Assembly: GCA_023206055.1 (NCBI GenBank)
Contig: CP065366.1
Coordinates: 1,364,001-1,428,000 of the forward strand
DNA from: Vibrio cyclitrophicus
Lineage (GTDB): Bacteria; Pseudomonadota; Gammaproteobacteria; Enterobacterales; Vibrionaceae
Direction of reading: 5' to 3'
Length of the DNA: 64,000 bases
Positions 32,623 through 43,543 of this stretch are shown in pieces. Within the stretch, counting starts at the first letter, position 1. The number at the start of each line of letters is the position of its first letter. The translations under genes were made by a program, and so were the position numbers. The notes beneath the pieces were generated by a model. That model saw nothing but the letters and a program-made list of their open reading frames with translations, searched no databases and was not told where the DNA came from.

Positions 32623-32790
32623 TTAGTGTTCTTTTGTAAGTCCCATTAGAGCTTGTTGTGTCTCTGTTATATTGGTTTGCGCTGCTTGTGGCGTAAGAAT
32701 ACCGATCTGTTTCTTTGCTTCTTCTTCAGTAATCCCTAGGTGACAGCACAGTAAATCGATAGCCATTTGCGTGTTAGTACCTTCAACCAT
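32623..32790 (-). CDS. Small conserved-looking protein of unknown function
   Basis: This is a 55-residue product starting MVEGTNTQMAIDLLCCHLG, with a helical ITEEEAKKQIGILTPQAAQ middle. GGGAAGGATC stands directly before the ATG, which argues for this start over a longer frame from 32841. There are no membrane segments and no domain I can name. The Cys-Cys pair in DLLCCHLG is notable. It sits between the bioD terminator and htpX on the opposite strand. Confidence 0.6.
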   Translation of the reverse strand: MVEGTNTQMAIDLLCCHLGITEEEAKKQIGILTPQAAQTNITETQQALMGLTKEH

Positions 32791-33068
32791 GATCCTTCCC
32801 TTTTTTGTACATGGACTAGCCAATAAATCATCTGAAGTCACTGTAAACGGATTGTTATATCGACACCATACGACTTAGGTCTAATAGACTAGGTTTGATT
32901 TGGATATGGTCTCGTAATCAAATGTTGCAATTTAATGCTTAACCTTGTTTTCTTAATCTAAGACTATATGTATAAGTAAGTAAAAGTCTTCAAGGTTGGA
33001 ATCTATTGCTGTCTGCCTTGTCTATAACAATAAGTTTTATAAAAACAGCTTTCATGCGGAGATAAGTA

Positions 33069-33932
33069 ATGAAGCGAGTAATGTTGTTCCTTGCAACCAA
33101 CCTAGCGGTTGTATTGGTGTTAAGTGTTGTTCTTAATATTGTATACGCAGTCACTGGTATGCAACCCGGTAGCCTCTCAGGTTTATTGGTGATGGCTGCG
33201 GTATTTGGTTTTGGCGGCTCATTCATTTCATTAATGATGTCAAAGAAAATGGCGCTACGCTCTGTTGGCGGCATGGTCATTGAAAGCCCACGTAACGAAA
33301 CAGAACATTGGTTGATGGAAACGGTAAGCCGTCAATCTCAACAAGTTGGTATTGGTATGCCAACAGTGGCGATCTACGATTCGCCAGACATCAACGCATT
33401 TGCAACAGGCGCTAAGCGTGATGATTCATTGGTAGCTGTATCAACAGGCCTGCTACACAACATGACGCGTGATGAAGCTGAAGCGGTCCTAGCTCACGAA
33501 GTTAGCCACATCGCGAACGGTGACATGGTGACAATGACTCTAATGCAAGGTGTAGTGAACACGTTCGTTATCTTCTTATCTCGTTTCATCGCCAACATTG
33601 TTGCGTCGAATGACAACGAAGAAGAGGGCGGCAGCAACATGATGGTGTACTTCGGTGTGTCTATGGTGTTGGAATTGGTGTTTGGTTTCTTAGCTAGCTT
33701 CATTACAATGTGGTACAGCCGTCATCGTGAGTTCCATGCCGATGCAGGTGCAGCGCGCTTGGTAGGTAAAGATAAGATGATTGCAGCGCTAGAGCGTCTA
33801 AAGGTGAGCCACGAGCCACAACTAGAAGGTTCTATGATGGCGTTTGGTATCAACGGTAAGAAGTCTCTAACTGAGCTTCTAATGAGCCACCCGCCGCTAG
33901 ATAAGCGTATTGCGTCTTTACGTAATATGTAA
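33069..33932 (+). CDS. htpX: Membrane zinc metalloprotease HtpX
   Basis: HtpX is an inner-membrane M48 protease in membrane-protein quality control. The 287-residue product (E. coli 293) has two N-terminal membrane segments (about 4-25 and 33-55), the zinc motif HEVSH at 143-147, two more hydrophobic stretches near 156-175 and 192-212, and the third-ligand region [15 protein letters not shown]. It has a 228-base upstream region. E. coli htpX is induced by the Cpx response, but I see no convincing CpxR site here. Confidence 0.96.
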   Translation: MKRVMLFLATNLAVVLVLSVVLNIVYAVTGMQPGSLSGLLVMAAVFGFGGSFISLMMSKKMALRSVGGMVIESPRNETEHWLMETVSRQSQQVGIGMPTVAIYDSPDINAFATGAKRDDSLVAVSTGLLHNMTRDEAEAVLAHEVSHIANGDMVTMTLMQGVVNTFVIFLSRFIANIVASNDNEEEGGSNMMVYFGVSMVLELVFGFLASFITMWYSRHREFHADAGAARLVGKDKMIAALERLKVSHEPQLEGSMMAFGINGKKSLTELLMSHPPLDKRIASLRNM

Positions 33933-33974
33933 TTTCTAATACATGCTGCTTTCGTTAAGCGGTAATATGTATTC

Positions 33975-34004
33975 TAAAGGCTTCCTTCGGGAGGCCTTTT
34001 TTGA
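33975..34004 (+). terminator. Terminator after htpX
   Basis: AAAGGCTTCC and GGAGGCCTTT pair around a TTCG tetraloop (one G-T pair), followed by T. Confidence 0.88.
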
Positions 34005-34137
34005 TCTTGGCGTTTAAGAATGTTTGTCTAATGTGATTTGCAGTATTTGAATGGGGGAGGTGAGTAGGAGAAGTCAGATTTGATTGACGACTGTTATTTT
34101 ACTTAGGGACTAGTGTTCGAAACATTTGTTCGACCCA

Positions 34138-34170
34138 ACAAAAAGGCTTCCACGTGGGAAGCCTTTGTTT
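34138..34170 (-). terminator. Terminator after purB
   Basis: AAAGGCTTCC and GGAAGCCTTT form a hairpin flanked by A on the left, giving a T run on the minus strand just after the purB stop. Confidence 0.85.
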
Positions 34171-34186
34171 ATTCGTTTTTCGAATC

Positions 34187-35596
<1,410 letters not shown>

Positions 35597-35664
35597 TTAT
35601 ACCAGTAACAATCTCAATTGTCACGCATATTGCGCAATCGTTTGCGTGAGAATTGTATTGGTAC

Positions 35665-35697
35665 AAAAAAACAAGCTCGCGACGAGGCGCGAGCTAA
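35665..35697 (-). terminator. Terminator after hflD
   Basis: AGCTCGCG and CGCGAGCT form an eight-pair stem with a six-base loop, followed on the minus strand by TGTTTTTTT. It closes the mnmA-hflD unit and separates it from purB. Confidence 0.88.
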
Positions 35698-35701
35698 TAA
35701 A

Positions 35702-36319
35702 TTACATGCGAGCTAGCAGGATTTGAGCCTGCTCGATCATCTTCTTGCGACCGAAGATAAGGTGGCGACGCTTGCCACCAACTTGACGCCATAACACAGC
35801 GCTTCGAATCCCTGATAGAAGCAGTGCGCGAACCTTATGTTGGCTCGATGTCTGTTGAAGTACAGACGGTGTACCAGAAACCTGAATGCGAGGGCCAATA
35901 GGGCTCACTACATCTAAGTAGATGCTCGCAAGGTTGCTGATCATTTGCTCGTCAAACAGATCGAAGTGCTCAGTTTGACGCTCTGCAGTTTGAATACGAT
36001 CGCCAAGCTGTGACATGGAGTCATTGCGAGCAGATAGTTTACGTTCAAGCGCCATCAAGCTGATGATGTAGCGAGTAATATCGCTACCAGCTGGAGTACT
36101 ATCGATACCTTTTACTAAGCACTCAAGGCCAAGTTTTAGGTTCGCTTCACGTCCAAATACCCCCACAGTGTTCGACGGGTTAGTATTTAAAATAGCACTG
36201 AGTGAAGCTTCGAAGGCATCTTTATCACAATGGCCGTCTTTCGCTACTTGTTGAACCAAAGCCACAGCTTGGCAAATTCCGGCAAAAGCAATAGTACGGT
36301 CATAAAGTGTATTAGCCAC
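35702..36319 (-). CDS. hflD: HflD, high-frequency lysogenization protein homolog
   Basis: HflD (YcfC) is a peripheral inner-membrane protein that in E. coli antagonises phage lambda CII. Its cellular role is unclear. The 205-residue product starts [26 protein letters not shown], typical of the family, and is largely helical, with a basic C-terminal part ([19 protein letters not shown]). It lies directly after mnmA, in the conserved mnmA-hflD-purB order. Confidence 0.93.
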   Translation of the reverse strand: MANTLYDRTIAFAGICQAVALVQQVAKDGHCDKDAFEASLSAILNTNPSNTVGVFGREANLKLGLECLVKGIDSTPAGSDITRYIISLMALERKLSARNDSMSQLGDRIQTAERQTEHFDLFDEQMISNLASIYLDVVSPIGPRIQVSGTPSVLQQTSSQHKVRALLLSGIRSAVLWRQVGGKRRHLIFGRKKMIEQAQILLARM

Positions 36320-36371
36320 GTAGTAACTCCTGGTTGTCTTCTATCGTTTGTTGTTCGTTCGATTAGATTAG

Positions 36372-37508
36372 TTAGATGCGCTTTTCGATGATGCCGCCAC
36401 CAAGACAAACTTCGTCTAGGTAGAATACTGCCGATTGACCTGGAGTCACAGCAATCTGTGGTTCATCAAAAATAACCTTAATGTTCTCATCATCAATTGG
36501 GATGATTGTACAAGGAATATCGGTTTGACGGTAACGTGTTTTTACCGTGCATGTCATAACTTCAGTAATTGGTGTGCGATTTACCCAATGAAGCTGAGAA
36601 GCGATCAAACCTTCTGATTTTAGAAGAGGGTGTTCTTTTCCTTGTACTGCGATCAAAACATTACGTTTTAGATCTTTTTCACCAACAAACCATGGCTCTT
36701 CGTTACCGCCGCCACCTTTAGTGCCGCCAATATGAAGACCTTTACGTTGACCCAAAGTGTGGTACATCAAACCTTGGTGTTGACCAATCACTTGGCCTTC
36801 AGGTGTTTCGATGTTACCCGGTTGTGCTGGTAGGTATTTGCCTAAGAACTCAGTGAACTTGCGCTCACCAATAAAGCAGATGCCTGTTGAATCTTTCTTT
36901 TTCGCTGTGATCAAGTCTTGCTCTTCAGCAATACGTCGCACTTCTGGCTTCTCTAATTCACCGACAGGGAATAGGCTGCGTGCCACTTGAACTGAGCTTA
37001 GCGTGTATAGGAAATAGCTTTGGTCTTTGTTGCTGTCTAGACCGCGTAGCATTTCTGGTTTTACGCCTGCATCAAGCTGTTCTTGAGTTGGGAAAGTACG
37101 ACGAACGTAGTGACCCATCGCAATGTAGTCTGCGTCTAGCACTTCATCCGCAAACTCTAAGAATGCTTTGAATTTGATTTCTTTGTTACAAAGGATATCT
37201 GGGTTAGGCGTACGGCCTGCTTTGTACTCTTCAAGGAAGTATTCGAATACGTTGTCCCAGTATTCTGCAGCAAAGTTGATAGTGTGAAGGTGGATACCTA
37301 GTTTGTCACATACCGCTTGAGCATCAGCAAGATCTTCAGCTGCCGTGCAGTATTCTTCGTTATCGTCTTCTTCCCAGTTTTTCATGAAAAGGCCTTCTAC
37401 CTGATAGCCTTGTTGCTGAAGAAGATACGCCGATACTGACGAATCTACACCGCCGGACATACCGACAATTACTTTCTTTTCGCTGTTTCCAGAGCTGATA
37501 TCTGACAT
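36372..37508 (-). CDS. mnmA: tRNA-specific 2-thiouridylase MnmA
   Basis: MnmA thiolates the wobble uridine (s2U34) of Lys, Glu and Gln tRNAs, with sulfur relayed from IscS/Tus proteins. The 378-residue product has the PP-loop GMSGGVDSS at residues 16-24, the [12 protein letters not shown] motif with the first catalytic Cys, and [12 protein letters not shown] with the second. About ten extra residues precede the core compared with E. coli (368). hflD follows 52 bases later. Confidence 0.97.
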   Translation of the reverse strand: MSDISSGNSEKKVIVGMSGGVDSSVSAYLLQQQGYQVEGLFMKNWEEDDNEEYCTAAEDLADAQAVCDKLGIHLHTINFAAEYWDNVFEYFLEEYKAGRTPNPDILCNKEIKFKAFLEFADEVLDADYIAMGHYVRRTFPTQEQLDAGVKPEMLRGLDSNKDQSYFLYTLSSVQVARSLFPVGELEKPEVRRIAEEQDLITAKKKDSTGICFIGERKFTEFLGKYLPAQPGNIETPEGQVIGQHQGLMYHTLGQRKGLHIGGTKGGGGNEEPWFVGEKDLKRNVLIAVQGKEHPLLKSEGLIASQLHWVNRTPITEVMTCTVKTRYRQTDIPCTIIPIDDENIKVIFDEPQIAVTPGQSAVFYLDEVCLGGGIIEKRI

Positions 37509-37712
37509 GTCTAAACACCGTTACTATTACTTGGTCGCAGATTCTAACAGAAAGAGAAACGCCGTGACAGATCCGAGACCGGAATCACAGTTTCATTTGC
37601 ACAAATAGTGCGCTGACTTTGTTAGAGAATCGCATGAGAGCGAGGTGAGTCGCTAGGATGTCAGAAGTATATGTGGCATAGTCGCTCGAAATCCAAGACC
37701 TGAGATAAAAAA

Positions 37713-37982
37713 ATGTCTGAACAAAATGAATTTATGCAAGAAGAAGAGTTGATTGAGATTATTGAAAATCAGCTTGAAGATGGCGAACCTGTAAAAGTAA
37801 AAGAGACGCTGATGCGTTTAATGATGACAGGCACTCCTCGTGAAGAGGCTATTGCTGCAATGGCATGTGCATTGGCTATCGAAGTATTTGACGTTATGAA
37901 AAACGGCGCTGAGTTTAATCAAAAGCGTTACGCCGAGCATTTGGGCATGCTGCCTGATTTAAGCTTTATGGAAGGCGAATAA
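37713..37982 (+). CDS. Small acidic conserved protein of unknown function
   Basis: This is an 89-residue, acidic, helical product (MSEQNEFMQEEELIEIIENQ at the start, then ALAIEVFDVMKNGAEFNQKRYAEHLGMLPDL). There is no membrane segment, signal peptide or catalytic motif that I recognise. Codon use resembles that of its neighbours. It is flanked by mnmA (divergent) and gsk (same strand, 102 bases downstream), so it may be cotranscribed with gsk. It is probably a real gene, given normal composition and a full-length start. Confidence 0.7.
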   Translation: MSEQNEFMQEEELIEIIENQLEDGEPVKVKETLMRLMMTGTPREEAIAAMACALAIEVFDVMKNGAEFNQKRYAEHLGMLPDLSFMEGE

Positions 37983-38084
37983 AAAAATACCCTAGCAAAC
38001 GTTTGCTATAGTTTGAAAGATTGCCGCGTTAAATATAGCGCGGTAGAATCCGCCACCTATTTCCCCTTGACTTAGACTAGCCCT

Positions 38085-39389
38085 ATGAAATTCCCTGGAC
38101 AACGTAAATCAAAGCACTACTTTCCGGTTCACGCACGTGATCCTCTAGTGAGCCAAGCTCAAAGCAGTAAAAGAATGTCACGCACTCATATTATCGGTAT
38201 TGACCAAACTTTGGTGGATATTGAAGCAAAAGTGAGTTCTGAACTTATTGAGAAGTACGGTTTAAGTAAGGGACATTCACTGGTTATTGGTGACGAGGCC
38301 GCTGAATCTTTATATCAAGAATTAAAAGAACAGTGCCTGATTACCAATGAATACGCTGGTGGCACAATTGGTAATACACTACACAACTATTCAGTATTGG
38401 CGGACGACCGTTCAACACTATTGGGTGTAATGAGCCAAGATATTAAGATTGGTAGCTATGGTTACCGTTATTTATGTAATACATCAAGCAGAATGGATCT
38501 GAACCATTTACAAGGGGTAGATGGCGCAATTGGTCGCTGCTTTGCATTAATTACAGAAGATGGTGAACGTACTTTCGCAATTAGCGAAGGACAAATGAAC
38601 CAACTAAAACCAGAAAGCATTCCTGAAAAGATCTTCAAAAGTGCTTCTGCTTTAGTATTAACTGCTTATTTAGTTCGTTGTAAGCCAGGCGACCCTATGC
38701 CTGAAGCAACAATGAAAGCGATCGAATACGCGAAGAAATATGATGTACCAGTTGTTTTAACACTAGGTACTAAGTTCGTTATTCAAGACGATCCAGAATT
38801 CTGGAAAGACTTCTTAGAGCAACACGTAACGGTTGTTGCAATGAATGAAGACGAAGCGGAAGCCCTAACCGGTGAAAGCGATCCGCTAGCTGCTTCAGAT
38901 AAAGCGCTAGAGTGGGTGGACTTAGTTCTATGTACGGCGGGCCCTGTTGGCCTATTCATGGCGGGTTACACGGAAGACGCAGCGAAGCGTGAAACATCAC
39001 TGCCTCTACTTCCAGGTTCAATTGCTGAATTTAACCGTTTCGAATTTAGCCGTCCTGCACATAAAGAGTTATGTGAAAACCCAACTAAAGTGTATTCGCA
39101 TATTGCGCCATACATGGGTGGTCCAGAAAAAATCAAAAATACGAATGGTGCAGGTGATGCTGCTTTATCGGCTTTATTGCATGATATGGCTGCGAATAAG
39201 TACCACAAAGAAAACGTGCCAAACTCAAGTAAGCACCAACATTCATTTTTGACCTATTCTTCTTTCTCACAAGTTTGTAAATATTCAAACCGTGCTAGCT
39301 ATGAAGTGTTAGTTCAACACTCTCCGCGTTTATCTCGTGGTCTTCCTGAAAGAGAAGATAGCCTAGAAGAAGCGTACTGGGAAAGATAA
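38085..39389 (+). CDS. gsk: Inosine-guanosine kinase
   Basis: Gsk phosphorylates guanosine and inosine with ATP in purine salvage. The 434-residue product has the same length as E. coli Gsk and the same distinctive start (MKFPGQRKSKHYFPVHARDP). PfkB-family features are the GGTIGNTLHNYSVLADDRS nucleoside-binding stretch near residue 86 and the catalytic NTNGAGDAALSAL near 346-358. The tail SPRLSRGLPEREDSLEEAYW is also characteristic. It is followed by a terminator. Confidence 0.97.
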   Translation: MKFPGQRKSKHYFPVHARDPLVSQAQSSKRMSRTHIIGIDQTLVDIEAKVSSELIEKYGLSKGHSLVIGDEAAESLYQELKEQCLITNEYAGGTIGNTLHNYSVLADDRSTLLGVMSQDIKIGSYGYRYLCNTSSRMDLNHLQGVDGAIGRCFALITEDGERTFAISEGQMNQLKPESIPEKIFKSASALVLTAYLVRCKPGDPMPEATMKAIEYAKKYDVPVVLTLGTKFVIQDDPEFWKDFLEQHVTVVAMNEDEAEALTGESDPLAASDKALEWVDLVLCTAGPVGLFMAGYTEDAAKRETSLPLLPGSIAEFNRFEFSRPAHKELCENPTKVYSHIAPYMGGPEKIKNTNGAGDAALSALLHDMAANKYHKENVPNSSKHQHSFLTYSSFSQVCKYSNRASYEVLVQHSPRLSRGLPEREDSLEEAYWER

Positions 39390-39468
39390 GAGACTTTGTT
39401 TATCCGATGCGTACGAGTTTATCAAATGCGCATCTATGTTTATAAAGAACATTAAAGGGTAACAAAAT

Positions 39469-39501
39469 ATAAAAAAGGCTCCGAAAGGAGCCTTTTTTGT
39501 T
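39469..39501. terminator. Terminator after gsk
   Basis: AAAAAAGGCTCC and GGAGCCTTTTTT pair around GAAA. A and T runs on both sides make it usable for either strand, but it is 100 bases from the hns stop. Confidence 0.92.
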
Positions 39502-39604
39502 TCTGAATATATTGAAGCCGTAAATAATACTTTGGTCGACTTAAATATTAATTCTATTGCTAAGTGTGTAATTGATTACCCACTCAGTAAACTGAACGCT
39601 TAAC

Positions 39605-40015
39605 TTAGATAGCAAACTCTTCTAGAGATTTACCAGCATCTAGCTGTTCTTGAATAGCTGAAGGCGTACGGCCTTGACCTGTCCAAGTTTTCTCGTCGCC
39701 GTTTGCGTCTACATATTTGTATTTCGCTGGGCGAGGAGCGCGTTTAGCTTTAGTTGTTTTAGATTTTGCTTCGCCAGAAAGAGCTGCAATAAGATCTGCA
39801 ACATCAATTCCGTCTTTTGCAATTTGTTCAGCGATAGCAGAAAGCTTAGCTTCTTGTTCTGCTTTAGCTGCACGTTCTTCAGCTTCAGACTCTTGACGCT
39901 CTTGTACAACAATAGTTAGCTTGTCTAGCGCTTCTTCTAGTTGCTCAAGAGTTAATTCACGTGAGAATGCGCGAAGGCTACGGATATTTAATAGAGTTTT
40001 TGTTAATTCAGACAT
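39605..40015 (-). CDS. hns: Nucleoid-associated protein H-NS
   Basis: H-NS binds curved AT-rich DNA and silences acquired genes. The 136-residue product has an N-terminal oligomerisation coiled coil (residues 1-65), a flexible basic linker (EAKSKTTKAKRAPRPAKYK), and the C-terminal DNA-binding motif TWTGQGRTPSAIQ near 111-123. I chose the ATG at 40015 (MSELTKTLLNIRSLRAF), the classical start. An upstream start at 40030 would add five residues. It is preceded by about 330 bases of very AT-rich DNA, as expected for an autorepressed hns promoter. Confidence 0.96.
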   Translation of the reverse strand: MSELTKTLLNIRSLRAFSRELTLEQLEEALDKLTIVVQERQESEAEERAAKAEQEAKLSAIAEQIAKDGIDVADLIAALSGEAKSKTTKAKRAPRPAKYKYVDANGDEKTWTGQGRTPSAIQEQLDAGKSLEEFAI

Positions 40016-40345
40016 GATATTTTCCATCAAGGTAAACTAAATAATCATCCTAATAATAAACAGAGCTTAGGAATAAAACAAATAGTATTTCTTCTATTAC
40101 ATATTTAAATATAAAAGTGAGATGAATAGTTGAAATTTCAAAGGCACATTTCTATCGAATTTATAATAATTATTAAGATTATCTAAAAAACTGATATGTG
40201 ACTGGTGGAGTAATTAACTTGTGTAGACTATTCTTCTATTGATTAGTTCATTAACAAAAAGCTATTTTTCTCGGAATGATATGTTGCATTGTTGCTCTTG
40301 ATGAGTACAATTGCGGCTACCTGATGCGATGCTTTAGTTAATTTG
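40016..40345. other. AT-rich intergenic region upstream of hns
   Basis: No gene is evident. The sequence is strongly AT-rich with many A/T tracts and should contain the hns promoter and likely H-NS binding sites. No specific operator is claimed. Confidence 0.5.
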
Positions 40346-40374
40346 TTGTTAAACTCTGGTTTACACGGTTAATA
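40346..40374 (+). promoter_or_regulatory. Possible promoter for the lysine-riboswitch transcript
   Basis: TTGTTA (40346-40351) and TTAATA (40369-40374) are spaced 17 bases apart, ending about 10 bases before the 5' end of the riboswitch. Confidence 0.45.
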
Positions 40375-40382
40375 ATGTTATC

Positions 40383-40556
40383 GCACGTAGAGGTGCAATT
40401 ATAAAAAGTAACTTCCGTTGGGGTGATGCCAATGAGCGGGAATGAAAGGTGTAATTGCCGAAGTAAATTGTATATCTAAGCAATTTGCTGGGGTTGTGCT
40501 CAATAGGTACAACACTGCCATAGTCTTAATTTTAAACTATGGAGCGCTACTGTAGG
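40383..40556 (+). ncRNA. Lysine riboswitch (L box)
   Basis: Elements of the lysine aptamer appear in the right order: GTAGAGGTGC closing the first strand of P1, AAGTAAC, GGGAATGAAAGGTG, AATTGCCGAAG, TTGCTGGGGTTG with a hairpin, a CCATAG/CTATGG stem, and GGAGCGCTACTG returning to P1. The E. coli lysC riboswitch contains equivalent GAGGCGC, AGTAAC, GGGGTGCATCGCCGAAG-type and GGAGCACT blocks. It lies upstream of an NhaC-family transporter, so lysine should repress that gene. Boundaries are approximate. Confidence 0.88.
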
Positions 40557-40669
40557 GTTGGGTGAAGTGTTCACTTCCCTTTCGCTTAGTTCAACATGAA
40601 CTTGATAAGCCGTATCAAGTTTGTCTGCAGTAGATCTCTAGCCAAATAAAAAACTGGTTTTTGAAGATC
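40557..40669 (+). promoter_or_regulatory. Expression platform of the lysine riboswitch
   Basis: Two hairpins follow the aptamer: GGGTGAAGTG/CACTTCCCT (40560-40580, imperfect) and a perfect nine-pair AACTTGATA/TATCAAGTT (40600-40622). Neither has a long T run directly after it. AAAAAC-TG-GTTTTT then lies immediately before the gene start. Translational rather than classical termination control is possible. Confidence 0.5.
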
Positions 40670-42262
40670 ATGAATTTAATAGATTTTGCAACATCGCCTT
40701 TATCTTTGCTTCCGCCCCTTGTGGCTTTAAGTCTTGCTATTGTTACCCGCCGTGTATTGGTTTCTTTGGGTGTCGGTATCATCATGGGTGCTATCTTACT
40801 TGCTGACTATTCAGTAGGTAACGCAGCGAGCTACGTGTTTACTAAAGCATCTGGTGTTTTCATCGAAGATGGTGGCATCAACACTTGGAACATGAGCATC
40901 ATCGCATTCCTAATTATTCTTGGAATGACAACTGCACTATTAACACTGTCTGGCGGTACTCGTGCATTCGCTGAGTGGGCTCAGTCTCGTGTTAAGAGCA
41001 AACGTGGTTCAAAACTACTTGCTGCTTTCCTAGGTGTATTCATCTTTGTTGATGATTACTTCAACAGCTTAGCGGTAGGTGCTATCTCTCGCCCTGTAAC
41101 AGACCGTTTCTACGTATCTCGCGCTAAGCTTGCTTATATTCTCGATTCTACTGCTGCTCCAATGTGTGTGATCATGCCGGCTTCTAGCTGGGGTGCTTAC
41201 ATCATTACTATTATTGGTGGCATCTTGGTAACACACGGTGTAACTGAATATTCTGCACTGGGTGCTTACGTTCGTCTTATTCCAATGAACTTCTACGCTG
41301 TGTTTGCACTACTAATGGTGTTCGCAGTGGCTTGGTTCGGTTTAGATGTTGGTAAGATGCGTGAGCATGAAATCGAAGCATCTCAAGGCCGTGGCTTTGA
41401 AGGCGACAACGATCAAAAGCAAGCTCACGATCTAAACGAAGAGCTAGATATCGAAGAGAGCGAAAACGGTTCAGTTTCTGATCTTGTTATGCCAATCGTA
41501 TCGCTAATTGTAGCGACAGTGGCTGCAATGCTTTACACAGGCGGCCAAGCGCTGGCTGCTGATGGCCAAGCATTCAACCTTCTAGGTGCATTCGAAAACA
41601 CGGATGTAGGCAAGTCTCTTGTTTACGGTGGTGTTATCGGCTTACTAGTCGCACTAGCGACAGTATTCAAGCAAAAGCTATCTATGGCTGATATCGCAAG
41701 AACAATGTGGATCGGTGCTAGCTCTATGTTTGGCGCGATTCTGATTCTTGTGTTTGCATGGACTATCGGTTCTGTAATCGGCGACATGAAAACGGGTTCT
41801 TACCTATCGTCTCTAGTAACAGGCAGCATTGATTACCACTGGCTACCGGTTATGTTGTTCCTTCTAGCGGGCGTTATGGCGTTCTCTACAGGTACATCTT
41901 GGGGTACATTCGGCATCATGCTACCAATCGCGGGTGACATGGCAGCAGCATCGGACATCGCACTGATTCTTCCTATGCTAAGTGCGGTTCTAGCGGGTGC
42001 AGTATTTGGTGACCACTGTTCTCCAATCTCAGATACGACTATTCTGTCTTCTACTGGTGCTCGTTGTAACCATATCGACCACGTATCGACTCAGCTTCCA
42101 TACGCGTTGTCTGTAGCGTTCGTATCGTGCATTGGTTTCATCACACTAGGTATGACATCTTCAATTGGCATCGCATTTGGCGCAGCGTCTCTAACGTTTG
42201 TTGCTGTATGTTTTGCATTGGCTTACTTCTCTCGCTGCAAAATGGCGACGTGCAAAAGCTAA
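40670..42262 (+). CDS. NhaC-family transporter, predicted lysine transporter (LysW type)
   Basis: The product (530 residues) is a polytopic membrane protein with about ten hydrophobic segments and a charged cytoplasmic loop near 235-270. GTSWGTFGIMLPIAGDM and VFGDHCSPISDTTILSSTGA are typical of the NhaC antiporter superfamily. Annotation by similarity alone would say Na+/H+ antiporter. The lysine riboswitch ahead of it instead supports lysine uptake, matching the LysW group predicted by comparative genomics of L-box genes. I chose ATG at 40670, and a TTG three codons upstream is possible. Confidence 0.85.
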   Translation: MNLIDFATSPLSLLPPLVALSLAIVTRRVLVSLGVGIIMGAILLADYSVGNAASYVFTKASGVFIEDGGINTWNMSIIAFLIILGMTTALLTLSGGTRAFAEWAQSRVKSKRGSKLLAAFLGVFIFVDDYFNSLAVGAISRPVTDRFYVSRAKLAYILDSTAAPMCVIMPASSWGAYIITIIGGILVTHGVTEYSALGAYVRLIPMNFYAVFALLMVFAVAWFGLDVGKMREHEIEASQGRGFEGDNDQKQAHDLNEELDIEESENGSVSDLVMPIVSLIVATVAAMLYTGGQALAADGQAFNLLGAFENTDVGKSLVYGGVIGLLVALATVFKQKLSMADIARTMWIGASSMFGAILILVFAWTIGSVIGDMKTGSYLSSLVTGSIDYHWLPVMLFLLAGVMAFSTGTSWGTFGIMLPIAGDMAAASDIALILPMLSAVLAGAVFGDHCSPISDTTILSSTGARCNHIDHVSTQLPYALSVAFVSCIGFITLGMTSSIGIAFGAASLTFVAVCFALAYFSRCKMATCKS

Positions 42263-42287
42263 AACTGAAAGTTAATCAGTAAACTAT

Positions 42288-42315
42288 CAGGGAGGCGTTT
42301 GCCTCCCTTTTTTGT
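42288..42315 (+). terminator. Terminator after the NhaC-family gene
   Basis: AGGGAGGC and GCCTCCCT pair around GTTT and are followed by TTTTTT. Confidence 0.92.
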
Positions 42316-42363
42316 GCCTGTTAATTTAATTTTAAGTTTCGTGAAAAAAGTTCGAATAAATGG

Positions 42364-42392
42364 TTGAAAAAGGATGTCAGCTTAGTTAGTGT
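42364..42392 (+). promoter_or_regulatory. Probable his operon promoter
   Basis: TTGAAA (42364-42369) and TAGTGT (42387-42392) are separated by 17 bases and stand 38 bases before the leader peptide. Confidence 0.55.
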
Positions 42393-42429
42393 GGAGACAA
42401 GACAGCAAACAACCTAAGAGCTGATAAGT

Positions 42430-42477
42430 ATGCGTAAATTAGTAATGAACATTCATCACCATCATCACCCTATCTAG
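42430..42477 (+). CDS. hisL: his operon leader peptide
   Basis: This short frame encodes the 15-residue MRKLVMNIHHHHHPI, with five consecutive histidine codons (CAT/CAC), 165 bases before hisG. When charged His-tRNA is scarce, ribosomes would stall on these codons and the downstream terminator would not form. Five His codons is fewer than the seven of E. coli hisL. Confidence 0.93.
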   Translation: MRKLVMNIHHHHHPI

Positions 42478-42501
42478 TCTTTCGGGGAGATTTACGTATA
42501 C

Positions 42502-42586
42502 CCGGGAGCAAGATTACTCCCGGAGGTTAAGTCAAAAGAATTTAGATTTAAACCCTCGGGATGACAAAGTCCCCGAGGGTTTTTTA
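42502..42586 (+). terminator. his attenuator: upstream hairpin and terminator
   Basis: CCGGGAG/CTCCCGG (about 42504-42526) is followed by the terminator hairpin AACCCTCGGG/CCCGAGGGTT (42551-42581) and TTTTT. Placement between leader peptide and hisG fits classical ribosome-mediated attenuation. The competing antiterminator pairing was not resolved. Confidence 0.88.
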
Positions 42587-42641
42587 GTTTTAGCGCTTTT
42601 AAATAATCAATAAATTCAAATATTTGCACAGGGATACAGCA

Positions 42642-43538
42642 ATGCAGACACAACGCCTAAGAATCGCAATTCAAAAGAAAGGTCGCTTAAGTAAAGAGTG
42701 CCAAGACCTACTTAAAAAATGTGGTGTTAAATTTAACATCATGGGTGAGCGCCTAGTGGTTCACTCACTAAATATGCCAATTGACTTGTTACTCGTTCGT
42801 GATGACGACATCCCAGGTCTTATCATGGATGGTGTGGTTGACCTTGGTTTCATCGGTGAAAATGAGCTAGAAGAAGTTCGTCTAGACCGTGTTGCTCTTA
42901 AAGAGCCTTCAGAGTTCCGCACACTACGTCGTTTAGACTTCGGTGGTTGCCGCCTTTCTATCGCTATCAACAAAGACGAAGAATACAACGGCCCACAAGA
43001 CTTAGCGGGCAAACGTATTGCGACAACCTACCCACAACTACTTAAAGCCTACATGGATGAGCAGGGTGTTGAGTTCAGCACTTGTATGCTAACAGGCTCG
43101 GTTGAAGTAGCGCCTCGCGCAGGCCTAGCAGACGCTATCGCCGATTTAGTTTCTACAGGTGCGACGCTTGAAGCGAACGGCCTAAAAGAAGCAGAAGCTA
43201 TCTTTCAATCGAAAGCAACACTGATTCAACGTGTTGGTGACTTTGACGCAGACAAAACCGCACTGATTGAAAAACTACTTACTCGTATGCAAGGTGTTCA
43301 ACAAGCTAAAGAGTCGAAGTACATCATGCTTCACGCGCCAACTTCTCAACTAGAGCAAATCAAAGCACTACTGCCTGGTGCTGAAGATCCAACGGTTCTT
43401 CCACTATCGACAGACAAAGACAAAGTTGCCGTGCACCTAGTAAGTACAGAGAACTTGTTCTGGGAAACAATGGAACAGCTTAAAGAGTTGGGTGCGAGCT
43501 CGATTCTAGTATTACCAATCGAAAAAATGATGGGGTAG
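42642..43538 (+). CDS. hisG: ATP phosphoribosyltransferase HisG
   Basis: HisG joins ATP and PRPP in the first step of histidine synthesis and is feedback-inhibited by histidine. The 298-residue product (E. coli 299) is the long form, with the C-terminal regulatory ACT-like domain ([17 protein letters not shown] onward). [30 protein letters not shown] near 150-180 is the PRPP-binding region. I chose ATG at 42642 ([16 protein letters not shown]), and an upstream TTG frame start at 42624 is unlikely. It is the first enzyme gene after the attenuator. Confidence 0.97.
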   Translation: MQTQRLRIAIQKKGRLSKECQDLLKKCGVKFNIMGERLVVHSLNMPIDLLLVRDDDIPGLIMDGVVDLGFIGENELEEVRLDRVALKEPSEFRTLRRLDFGGCRLSIAINKDEEYNGPQDLAGKRIATTYPQLLKAYMDEQGVEFSTCMLTGSVEVAPRAGLADAIADLVSTGATLEANGLKEAEAIFQSKATLIQRVGDFDADKTALIEKLLTRMQGVQQAKESKYIMLHAPTSQLEQIKALLPGAEDPTVLPLSTDKDKVAVHLVSTENLFWETMEQLKELGASSILVLPIEKMMG

Positions 43539-43543
43539 TGACG

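Noticed and set aside
40670..42262. Plain Na+/H+ antiporter annotation for the NhaC-family gene
   Set aside because: The upstream lysine riboswitch points to lysine transport. Sequence similarity alone cannot decide the substrate.
42454..42468. Run of five histidine codons that resembles an affinity tag or cloning artefact
   Set aside because: It lies in a short leader peptide directly before the his attenuator and hisG, the expected place for a natural His-codon run.
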